Shown here: positions 11,000 to 20,965 of the stretch, piece after piece
How the letters are laid out: each line of letters opens with the position of its first letter
Position numbering within the stretch: the first letter of the stretch is position 1
NCBI GenBank assembly: GCA_021464415.1
Contig: CM038467.1
Span: 48,545,715 to 48,609,714 of the forward strand
Direction: 5' to 3'
Source of the DNA: Lonicera japonica
Taxonomy: Eukaryota; Streptophyta; Magnoliopsida; Dipsacales; Caprifoliaceae
Length of the DNA: 64,000 nucleotides
Made by a program: the position numbers and the translations under genes
Notes under the pieces: generated by a model
Told to the model about the DNA's origin: nothing
What the model saw: only the letters and a program-made list of their open reading frames with translations
The model's database searches: none

Positions 11000-11395
11000 G
11001 GGGGAAAGATCTAAAGAGGAACTTTTTTTTTTGTCCTTAAATGCGGACCAATCATTTTGAGGGGGTAAACGGATGCATATTTTTATAAAACTTAGTGAAA
11101 ATGATCTCCATGATTAGTAGATCATTTCTGCCAATTTTCATCGAAAAATTCAACCAGGAAGTAGGTTAGCTAAACATCTTTAATTTTAACGGCTAAAAAT
11201 GCACATATATATATATCAATGTTTTAGTTAACCCACTTTCCGATTGAATTTTTCGATGAAAATTGGCGGAGATGATCTACTAATCATGGAGATCGTCTTC
11301 ACCAAGTTTCATCAAAAAATTTATCCGTTTACCCCCTCAAAATGACCGGTCCACATTTAAGGACCAAAAAGTTGGTCCACTTAATATCCTTCCCC
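11000..11395. mobile_element. Foldback MITE, family copy 1
   Basis: Two arms of roughly 170-190 bp are inverted copies of each other. The left arm has GAGGGGGTAAACGGAT, GATCTCCATGATTAGTAGAT and GAAAATTCAACC-like words; the right arm has their complements. The outer ends are GGGGGAAAGAT and ATCCTTCCCCT, inside TA repeats. There is no coding sequence. Transcripts across it would fold into a long hairpin. Related copies are at 36805-37165 and, more decayed, 38080-38335. Confidence 0.7.
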
Positions 11396-11636
11396 TATAT
11401 ATATATATACATATATTATTTTTACAAATGTACTAAAGTTAAATAGTTTAAATTTATTAAATCTGTAATAATATATTTTAATTACTTTGACACAATAAAA
11501 AAATGAACATAAGTGTTTGATGTTTTAACCATTTATAATTTTGATAAAATTAATTTTTTTTATTTGATTTGAAACTCTCAAACATTAAGCTTGTATATGT
11601 TACAAAGACTTCTCAAAACAAAATGCATGGGAATTT

Positions 11637-11829
11637 AATTCATTTTTCTTTCCCCCCAGAAAAAAAGGAAGAAAGAAAAAAAGAAAGAAAAATGGGAGCT
11701 AATGCCAACAAGACCAAATATTCACGTTAAAATAATTCATTTTTCTTTCCCCCAGAAAAAAAGGAAGAAAGAAAGAAAGAAAGAAAAATGGGAGCTAATG
11801 CCAACAGGATCAAATATTCACGTTAAAAT
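11637..11829 (+). repeat. 97-bp tandem duplication with purine tract
   Basis: Two units start at 11637 and 11734, differing by a few bases. Each has a C run, a GGAAGAAAGAAA tract, ATGGGAGCTAATGCCAACA and AAATATTCACGTTAAAAT. Confidence 0.88.
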
Positions 11830-11956
11830 TTTAAAAACGATGTAGTTTCTTAACTTGATCGAAGGAAGAAGAGAACACCACAAAAATTTCAGTAACTTTT
11901 GCTTATTGTATTTAGAATGAATATTAAGTTAGAAGACTTCTCAAGTAAGAACAATT

Positions 11957-11983
11957 AATATATATATATATATATATATATAT
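11957..11983. repeat. (TA)n microsatellite
   Basis: About 13 TA units in a row. Confidence 0.9.
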
Positions 11984-12994
11984 TCATGTTGCCATTTAAT
12001 TGAATACCCTAGGATGTTTCGAGCTAAAGAAAGAAAGAGAAATTGCCAAGCTTCTTAGGGTGCTTTAATTGTTATGGGTGCTTATGCATATTTAAAAATT
12101 ATATATGGGTGCCTAAATAATGGGTGTTCAAATTAGGTTTTTAGGGTGCCTATACTAGCACCCTTAAGATAATATACATTATTTATACCGAAGTGCAAGT
12201 AACGGGTTGAGTTTTAGATAGTTGCTATTTGCACATTATTTTTTATTTGGTTATATTTTTTTTATTCTCTTATCACTACACCAGAATGACCTTTTTGTAA
12301 TGGACATAATCCGTTGGTAAAAATGTTTCTAACACATAAAATCCGTTACTAATTAGGCGTGGGAAACACTTTAGTAACGGATATATCCGTTACTAAATTA
12401 ACCGAAATCCGTTACAAAAAATATATTCGTAACGGACTAAATTCATTACTAATCCGTTACAGTACTAATTTTAGTAACGGATCTAATCCGTTACAAATAT
12501 TAAACAACTGTTACAACGATATGCAGAAGCAACCACAAGTATGTCGGTTTGTAACGAAATATAACCGTTACTGAAAAAAAATGTTACATATTTGTAACGA
12601 TTTATAGCCGTTATAGAGTATCAACTAATTTTAAATTTTTTTGATTTGTCCGTTATCCCTATATTAAACAATACAAATTCCTGTAATTATAAATGCAACC
12701 AGTTTTAGCGCACACAATACAAATTCCCATATTATGATCTAATGGTATCATATAAAGCAATATTAATCCAAAAACCAACAAACTAATATTCATTGAAAAA
12801 ACCAACCCAACATTCTTACACAAACATGTCTATCCCCAAATATAAGGTACCAAATACATCAAACATACTAAAACCAAAATGTCCAAGTGAAAATATAAAA
12901 TACCATCATATCCAAAAGAAAATACTCAAAAGTGCACATAACAAATATAAAAATAAACTAGATAAACTTCAACTAAGGCTCGAACCAAATTATA

Positions 12995-13650
12995 TTAACC
13001 CCCAGCAACATAGGCAGAGAAAGTATCATTGCCATCTTGCGAAAACTATAATGGTGCATCCGGTTCTAATACTTCATCAATATAGGCTTTTTTCTCACCG
13101 ATACCAACCTTCCTACCATGACAAATTCCAGCTGTTGCATCTGTCACGACGTACCCCTTAGCTAATTCTTTATTTTCTCTATTAATCAATATAACTGAGG
13201 GTTTGTCAGATGAATTAGGCCTTTCAACGGGACTCGTCGTTCTCAGTAATACTACCAGATACCTCTCCACTTTTTCTTTTTTCTTTTGCTTCCTTGACTT
13301 TATCCTATAAAAATTACAAGTTAAGAACATTAAAATTCAGCCAATACATAGTCTAAAATCCTATAAATTACAGCTAACAAGTTACAAATGAAGCTCAACG
13401 TAAAATTCAAAAATACTTACATAAAATAGTTTAGCACTTTCCAACACACAACCATTTTTGTCCTCATGCCCCATCAACCATTTGTCTGTTCGATTATTAT
13501 ATGTTTGAGTAGGATCCGCTTTCTCCTAAAATTTCAAATACATAAAAGTTGGATTACATTTATATTTACAAGCCAAAAGTTAAATCATCTCTCACCTTTT
13601 GATGTACTTTTAGTCCATAGGTACACCGTCCAAGAGTATGAGAATACGTA
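12995..13650 (-). pseudogene. CACTA transposase-associated (Ptta/En/Spm-type) gene remnant
   Basis: Three candidate exons line up with GT..AG boundaries: one ending at 13596 (SHTLGRCTYGLKVHQK before GTGAGA), 13525-13421 (35 codons; KWLMGHEDKNG and LESAKLFY) and 13304-12995. The last starts DKVKEAKEKRKSGEV, a phrase like those in plant CACTA-linked proteins. A frameshift near 13225 then leads into ILINRENKELAKGYVV and GICHGRKVGIGE, which resembles the C-terminal DUF8039-type domain. An in-frame TAG interrupts that domain near 13044. It is a deleted, inactive copy. The family assignment rests on remembered motif style and needs a profile search. Confidence 0.55.
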
Positions 13651-13726
13651 AGTTGTTTTCGGTTTTCAGAATTCTGAAGGTTTTGCTTCTTCTTTTTTGG
13701 GTCTCTTTCATTTTCCACAAACTTGT

Positions 13727-13925
13727 TAAACACCCCCCAAAACAGTGTAGAAGAAGAAGAAGAAGATCCCTAAAACTACCTTAAATAATCGCCAAAACAG
13801 TCCCCAAAACAGTCTCAAATTATCACCAAAACAGTCCTCAAAACAGTACCTAAAACTCGTTAAACACCCCCCAAAACAGTGTAGTTAATAGTCCTTAAAC
13901 GCGAAGAAGAAGAAGAAGATACAAG
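13727..13925 (+). repeat. Imperfect AAAACAGT repeats
   Basis: The phrase AACACCCCCCAAAACAGTGT occurs twice (near 13733 and 13863), each followed by a GAAGAAGAAGAAGA tract, with five or so further CCAAAACAGT words between. It lies inside the CACTA element. Confidence 0.6.
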
Positions 13926-15946
13926 CTTCAAACCCAAAAAAAAGTATCCGTATTTTTAGTACTTATAAAAAAGTATCCTAACACTAAAAAGATGTTTAAA
14001 AAATTACATATAAAGTATCACTTTATTAATGAAATCTTGTTTCTTATCAAAAAACTTTATTAATAATACTACAATTTACGAGTGAATAAGCATATACCCG
14101 TATTTTTCCGGCTGTTTTGTAATTTTGTTAATCATGTCTATTTGGTTAGGTTCAAGAATACAAATCTTTTAGCTCCACGAAAGTAAACTAGTGTAATGTC
14201 CAAATGGAATATGTAAATGTACCTGAATGAGAATTGTCTTCTTTATTTCAGCATCAACCGGATCTCATTTAAGTAAATCTTCACATGGAAGAAAACTGAA
14301 CTACCTGAAATTAAAGTAACATGTGAGAAATTTGGTGGAAGTCCAAAAAAATTGGGATTAATCAAAATATTCAAAAAATTGGGTGCCGGTCGCATTTTCC
14401 TCCACTTGAAGTTAATATTTGAGTACCTCATGAGAAATTTACTATTTTATTATAAATTTGAGTACCAGCACCCAATAAAGATGATACCATGGGTTTATTT
14501 AGATTCCTAACAAGATCTAAACAACACAACAAGCACATCCCAATGGCTCGACATTATATTACATCCACAACTAAAGAATGAATAGACAAGCAAAACAGGG
14601 AACTAAATAGTAGTAATTATAGCAACAAACTTAGTGCAATTAATTCCCAAAACAATTCACTAAATGTCAAACCAAAAGAAACCCACATAGTAGCAACAAC
14701 CAAGCCTAAAACACCCCAAAATCAGCAACCAGTAACACCTCAAACAGTGCAATTACTCGCCCAAAATCAACCCTCATTTTTCACCCAAAAATAGTCTCAA
14801 AAGGAGACCCCAAAAGCATAGAAAGACTCCCACTAAACAGCTCACTAATTCTGCCACAAGGAGCAGTGAAAACAAACTAAACAAAGCGGCGTATAAGGCC
14901 TCAACGATCAGCAATAACATAAAAAAAAAAAAAAGTGACCTTCGTGGTCTTAGTATAAATAGATGCCATTAACTCGCTTTTTCTATGTTCATTAACCAAA
15001 AATAAGAAACAAGGAGATACTCAAATATCAATCTGAATATTCAATACTTACCAATATGTAACACACGTAGCAAACAATCCTCGTTAAGTTTTTGTTCTCT
15101 CTGTACGAGGGTAGAAGTTAAAAAGGAATAATTAGTATGAGGGTAAAAGTTGCCAAGACATGTTATAAACATTATCTGGGAAAAATTGAACTGAAGGAAA
15201 TAAAGCAAGTAAATTGACTAAAAAGGATAACCATAGGCAATCTTTAAAAAAAAAAAAAAAAAAAACCTTAATAAGCACATTTTTTTTTTTTAGAAAGTAA
15301 ATTAATAAAAATTATTTGATTTGCTTTTTTGAGAAAGTTTTAGTGTGTATACTCCATGTGCATAGAGGTGTTCGAGGCTATATGTATAAACTCCAGGTCT
15401 CTGGCAATAGGAAAGTGCCAAACTAGATAATGACATTTTTTTTACAACATAATGACATTTATCACTCAAAAAGGCGAATACAAAATAATTACAGTTTTGA
15501 TTCGGATTTTTTTTTCAAAAGTTAAAATGTACTTCGATGTTATTTTAAACCTGGTTCACACTTCAAATTTCTTTACAATAATGTTTATATTTTACTCGCA
15601 AAAATAAAGTTGGTTATCTATTAGAACTGCACAATTCTTGTAACATTTCTTCTTTCTAAATTAAGAGTCTTTTTGAGGAAAGTGATTTAGGAGAGAAGTA
15701 GTACAGAAGAATGCATTATCACTTGTACATTAATGTTGAGCTTCAGTACATTAATGCAAATGCTGAACTTAAGCCATTTTCCAAAACACAATACAAAAAT
15801 CTGCTCAAGAACACATTTTGCTTACTCATTTAGGTATAGTAATCACCAATACTGTAAACTGTTATTGAACACCTTATTAATTAAGTGTCACTAGTTACAC
15901 CCTTGAAGGAGATTAATTGTAACTACTACTACTGATCAATGATATA

Positions 15947-16061
15947 TTTGTTTTAAAACTGAGCAATTAAATTAAAAGGCCTATCATTTGTTTTAAAACT
16001 GAGCAATTAAATTAAAAGGCCTATCATTTGTTTTAAAACTGAGCAATTAAATTAAAAGGCC
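15947..16061 (+). repeat. Three 40-bp tandem repeats
   Basis: Units start at 15947, 15987 and 16027 and are almost identical over TTTGTTTTAAAACTGAGCAA and ATTAAATTAAAAGGCC. They lie just downstream of the captured GDSL exon, inside the CACTA element. Confidence 0.92.
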
Positions 16062-16225
16062 ATTTAGAGTATGTGTGCGTCTATATATCATAGCATAAAA
16101 AGGCCATTCATTCTAGTTGTGATTCGAATTGAATTGACCTCATTAATTTGAGTCTTCCTCGTGTATATATATATTGTTAAGTAAAATATATGCATATAGA
16201 AGAAGTGGTCATCATACCAATAAAA

Positions 16226-16486
16226 TCAGTAACTAGCTAGTTGTCCATCTGAATAACGGCCAGTAGGGCCACCAAAGTATGATTCCCCAATGGGTGGATC
16301 CACCGGACCGAACGCCGTTGACAAGCCACCGGTGTTAGAATTTGAGTCGCCAAAGTTAAAAATTGCCGGAAAATAACACGGGGTAGTCTTGGCACGCACT
16401 GATTGGTTTGGAACTATATTCACTGAAAATAATAATACCAACACCACTCCAATAGTTATAACAAAGTTCAAACCATGAGACTCCAT
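16226..16486 (-). pseudogene. GDSL esterase/lipase first exon captured by CACTA
   Basis: The open frame encodes 86 residues. Residues 1-31 form a signal peptide (MESHGLNF, a hydrophobic VLVLLFSVNIV core, then SVRA). Next is CYFPAIFNFGDSNSNTGGL, block I of plant GDSL lipases with the nucleophile serine in GDSN, followed by AFGPVDPPIGESYFGGPTGR and YSDGQ. Similarity stops at SDGQ, where the family continues with a leucine-isoleucine-aspartate stretch; the frame closes four codons later. Blocks II, III and V, and so the rest of the catalytic residues, are absent. Its position within intact CACTA ends marks it as host DNA picked up by the transposon. A chimeric secreted peptide is possible but not shown. 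Confidence 0.8.
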
Positions 16487-16548
16487 TAAAGGATAAGGTA
16501 CAGGTAGGTAGATTCATAGTGAAATTATGAAGACGACCTTTAAAATAC

Positions 16549-16549
<1 letters not shown>

Positions 16550-16586
<37 letters not shown>
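16550..16586. repeat. (GTA)n microsatellite
   Basis: About 12 GTA/TAG units upstream of the captured GDSL exon. Confidence 0.9.
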
Positions 16587-18304
16587 TACTAGTTAGTTAA
16601 CTTGTACGTACATACCAAATTGAAAGGGACTGAAAAAAGAAACACGTACATACATACAAGGAGAAAATACAATCCTTCACCTCACACAAGGTCCATTGAG
16701 TATATATTATATCACAATATATAGATGATAATATAAGTAAAAATAGTGATTTAAATCGGTAGATTCGCAACAAATAACAACAAGAAGCAGGTGTTATAGA
16801 TCTAAGACATCAAACAACATGAACTTATAACCAAAATCCAGAAAATAAAAACGTAACAGCAGCGCTAGCAGATTTGTAATTAAAAAAAAAAACTTTGCAA
16901 TGAAATAACAAAAATAAAGGATTAGATATACTCACAATATGTCAAATTAAATTGTGTTCCAGCCCTCGAACAATCAACCTTCTAAAACTTTAAAAACCTA
17001 GTAATGATGAAAAGGGGCAATGATGCATATAAAATGTGACTGGTCATAACAATTTTGGAGAAAATGAAATAAAACTGATAAACAAAGAACGACACCAAAA
17101 ATCCCCAAACTTATAACAATTTCCACTGAGTGCATTATTTCATAACATCTCCTTATAAACAACTTGGAAAGAACCAAATTATTAAGTTCTAGTGATCATT
17201 AACAACAAGAACTAGAAGTCGATCCAATTTTCACAAAAATAAACAAATCTAGAAATAACCCACATGCCAAAATCTCAAATAAACATCTTGAAAATAAACA
17301 AAAAACACAACCAAGAATGATGCTTTACAATACAATATATATTGTATGATTTCAACCGAATCAAAAACATATATTTAACAAAACATTCAATCATTCTGTA
17401 CATGTTTATTGAAGTGAAAATCCTGTACCGGCCTGCACCTGCGACTGTGAGGAGCAGCCCGTGTCAAAGAAGTGGCGAGAGTAAGAAATCGAAGTGAGAA
17501 TGAGAGAAATGGTGAAAGGAACGTGACAAGGAAGGGGGTGGGAGGAGTGGCGGCGAGGTGAAGGGGGTGAGAGATTCGATAGCTAGGGCTTTTTTGTTCT
17601 TTTCATTTTTCATTGAGCGTGAGAGAAAAACAATTTTCTGTTTTGATTTTATGTTTAATTAATAAATAAGCGGGTAAAGTGAAATTTTGGGCGGTTTTTT
17701 TTTTGTTTGTTTAGCAACACTTTTGTAACGGATTAATCGTTACACCCCTAATTTTTTTTAACTAATAATTATTTTAGAGTGGGGAAAATAATATATGTTC
17801 TTTCAGTAACGGATATTTTACATTAGTAACGGATTAAATATGTTGCTAGATTTTAATGGATTTAATCCGTTACTAATCGTAAAAATTGTGTGTTACAAAT
17901 CCCGCGAAATGGTGTAGTGTATAACAAATGAGTAAATGTATGTTATTTGTGCAATATAAAGTAAGGATAAGCTTACAAAATGCCTTACTCGGCCCATAAA
18001 CATTGAGTATGTAGGGTTATATTCGCTTGTCATCGAACAAAGAATATACATTTATTCACTTATCGTCGAGCGAATGAAAAAGTAAAATATGACCAAGTAT
18101 CTTTTAAAATACAAATAGTAGCAATCTATCAGGTTCTAAGGTTTGGGGTGAGTTTGGCTCAACGGATTAAATTTAAGGTTGGGTCAAATAGATATAGCCC
18201 TACCGATGGTTCTAAAAGAATAAAATAGTGCATCTTTCCTAAATAAATAAAACATCAATGTCCAATAATATCAAAAATCAAAATAAAGTTTGGTTTTGTA
18301 AATA

Positions 18305-20560
18305 ATAGAGCAGCTGATGGACATAGAGGAGCTACTCCCACTAGTCTGACCTCAAAGAGCGCCTAAATGATAGGAGAATGTCCACCCTATGACGAGAACT
18401 GCAGGAAAAATTTAATAGGAGAAGGCAAGGAGAGCAGTAGAGACTAGGGCTGGCATTTTCAAACCGCAAACCGTAAACCGACCGCAAACCGACCGAAACG
18501 ACCATTTTCGGTCGGTAAACCGAACCGAAAGAATCTAGTCGGTTACCGAAAATTCGGTTACCAACCAAAGTCGGTTACGGTAACGGTTTGTCAAATTGAC
18601 ATTTTCGGTAATTACCGACCGACCGACCGACCAAACCTAAAAAAAATAAAACTTTTGTAAATTAATAATGCTATAGGCTACTTAAATACTTTGCTAAACT
18701 CCTACATACCCTCATTTGAAAAACAAAAAAGTAAAAACCTTCATCTCCCATTTCCCTTAGGCCCTTGATCTCTCTCTCCGACTTTCTGTCCTTCTCCAAT
18801 CTCCAGCTCTCCTTTCTCCCTCAATGGCCACTGTCGTCCCTCTCAGGCTCTCTCTCTCCGACTCTGTCTCTCACTAGCTTGCTCCTTTCCGGCAGTGCAC
18901 TGGTACATGCTGCTTAATTATTTATTGTGCACAGTGCACTACTGCTGTGCAAAATTTGTTTTCTTCCTTCTTTAATTATTTGCTCTTATATATATACATA
19001 TATATATATATATATGTGTGTGTGTGTCAACAGTCAATATGAGGAGTTTTTTCGTAATTATTATGTGAACAATACACACTTTTCCTTAGGTTAATTAGTT
19101 ATTAATGTGAAACTTTTAGTTTGTGCCTTCATTTCCATCATGATCACTATTGCATCATATGGTCGGTTTTTACCGCATTATAACCGAACCGACCGACCAA
19201 ATCGGTAAAACCGATGGTCGGTTTACCGACCGTTTCGGTTCGGAATCGGTTTCACATCTACATATACCGACATTGGTCGGTTCGGTATAAAACCGACCAT
19301 TTCGGTTCGGTTACCGAACCGTGGCCAGCCTTAGTAGAGACATAAACAATGGGCTAAGAGAAGCCCTTCTCGGTTCGCCCTGAACAGGGGTCCCTAGCCT
19401 TGAGTTGAATTGATGAACTACTTAAGTGAACCGAAAGGGTCAAAAAAGAAAACAGGATTATACCTATGGAGCATATCACGCCATGTCACCCTTAACACAT
19501 TGCTTCCGAAGACACGCCCCTTCCTTGCAAGTTCAAAATACACACACTAGACATTTATTACAGGACTAGATAGCCATGGACCATATAAAGCCATACAAAT
19601 TCATCATGAAACTTTATCGTATTTCAAAAGAATGACTCTACAATGCCTTCTTGAGCACGCTCAAAGGATTGGCCATGTAATGGTACTAAAATCTAAGGAA
19701 GATTTCTATAGATTCATTCGATTAGCTTAGCATAACTTTTCTAGTGCAGTTCTTTAGCAGGAGGACATGTCGAAAGTTTTCCACCATTATCCTACCAATC
19801 AAACAGAGGGACGGGGAAACCTTTAGCGAGTACAGTACAAGGTTTAATAATGAATCCTTAGCATTGAACAATTTCAATGACATGGTTGCGGTCACCACGT
19901 TCGTTAACGGGCTCACAAACGAAAAAGCTCTTTAGTCTTTTGCAAAGAGGATGCCGACCTCCATGAACAAGGTCAATGATAGCATCCATAAGTATATCGG
20001 AGCCGAGGAGGTGCTCCAACTAGCAGAAAAGGTCAAACAAAGAGGATAAAAAGCGTAAGGAATCCCCGGAGTTAAAAGATCACAGGGGACCTAAGGATAA
20101 GGAGAAGAGGGAGAATGCTAAGGTTGCAATAAATACCCTCCAACACCTCCCTCGATAGCCTCACTGTTCAAAAACTATAGAACCATTGCTAACCGGGATT
20201 ATGCATGTCAAAAAGACTGATAAATAAAATACCCATATAGCAATAGATCGAGCGACAAATACTGCGACTATCATCAAGACCACAACCATAATACGATAGC
20301 TACTACAAATTGTGCCTAGAGGTAAAGTGACTAACCTTGGAAGGACACTTAAGAGAATACCTTGGGAGGAAAGAGAAATTACCCTCCCAAGGGAAGAACA
20401 AAGATTGTCGATGGCTTGTCGGCACCCATGATAGATGAGATCTACAAGGTTAATCGACTCCGCTACCTGGAAAAGGGGTGCAATACTTTGATAGGGAAGT
20501 TAACCTGTCTTGACCTCTCAAAAACCCACCAACCAATTTAAGGAAAGAAGCTAGCTAACC
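18305..20560 (+). pseudogene. Ty3/gypsy gag remnant, split by a hAT element
   Basis: Fragments of a plant gypsy gag can be followed in shifting frames. Before the hAT insert are words of the N-terminal coil. After it come PCKFKIHTLDIYY and HIKPYKFIMKLY, then LKGLAM, FSRRTCRK, IKQRDGETFSEYSTRFNNES, VAVTTFVNGL, FAKRMPTSMNKV and GAEEVLQLAEK. The capsid part ends with YCDYHQDHNHNT and GHLREYLG, typical of gypsy gag of the Tat/Athila kind. There are many stops and frameshifts. No protease or reverse transcriptase follows and no LTR was found beside it, so this is an old fragment. Confidence 0.75.
18445..19333. mobile_element. hAT non-autonomous element with 8-bp target duplication
   Basis: It starts TAGGGCTGGCATTTTC and ends GTGGCCAGCCTTA, and GTAGAGAC flanks it on both sides (18437-18444 and 19334-19341), a perfect 8-bp target duplication. 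Both ends carry dense CGGTCGG / CCGACCG and GGTTACCGA words within about 170 bp, probably transposase-binding repeats. The middle resembles an untranslated leader with CTCTCTC tracts and has a TA/TG microsatellite (18988-19027), but no transposase. It is inserted in the gypsy gag remnant. Confidence 0.93.
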
Positions 20561-20578
20561 TGCAAAGCCTTAGCATTG

Positions 20579-20965
20579 GCAGTGGCGTAGCTAGAAAATT
20601 TTGGTAGTGGGATCAATCGTCTTGCTAAATTCTAGCCGACTACGATGACTAAATTATCAATCGAGAGAATTAGGAATGAACAGTGTTACTCAATCTAAAA
20701 AAGCATAATCCAATAGATAATAGTATGTGTAAATGTGCATGTGTCCTATCACTTGAAACTCTCTCTGATATTGAAATGCATATGCGTGGTCAAATGCACT
20801 TTTTTTTTAATAGTTTAACCCTAACAAAAACTATTTTTTTCTACATTTAAATGTTGTCAATTATACACACTAGTCTAAATTTATTCAAAATATATCATAT
20901 TTAACTATATGTTATAAATCTGAAGTGGGGTCACGTACTAAACCCCATAAACTTACATGTGGCCA
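20579..20965. mobile_element. Possible DNA-transposon remnant
   Basis: The left part begins AGTGGCGTAGCTAG and the right part ends near AAACTTACATGTGGCCAC, phrases that often bound plant non-autonomous elements. Its right portion also starts the duplicated unit at 20808. Ends not proven. Confidence 0.3.

Larger units (their letters stand above)
12274..17919 (-). mobile_element. Complete non-autonomous CACTA (En/Spm) element
   Basis: The ends are CACTACACCA at 12274 and its inverse TGGTGTAGTG ending at 17919, flanked by the 3-bp duplication TAT (12271-12273 and 17920-17922). Both subterminal regions (12300-12610 and 17720-17885) carry many direct and inverted copies of GTAACGGAT/ATCCGTTAC, the expected transposase-binding repeats. 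The interior genes run on the minus strand: remains of a CACTA transposase-associated gene (12995-13650) and a captured GDSL-lipase exon (16226-16486). No full transposase is present, so it would depend on another element. A GC-rich purine stretch at 17440-17580 may be the minus-strand leader. The rest of the interior is AT-rich with no recognised gene. Confidence 0.92.

Noticed and set aside
13046..13330. Treating this frame as a complete small gene
   Set aside because: Its first codons lie in intron-like sequence before a splice acceptor at 13305; it is the last exon of a broken CACTA gene.
15947..16061. CRISPR-like regular repeats
   Set aside because: The units are directly adjacent with no spacers, in plant nuclear DNA.
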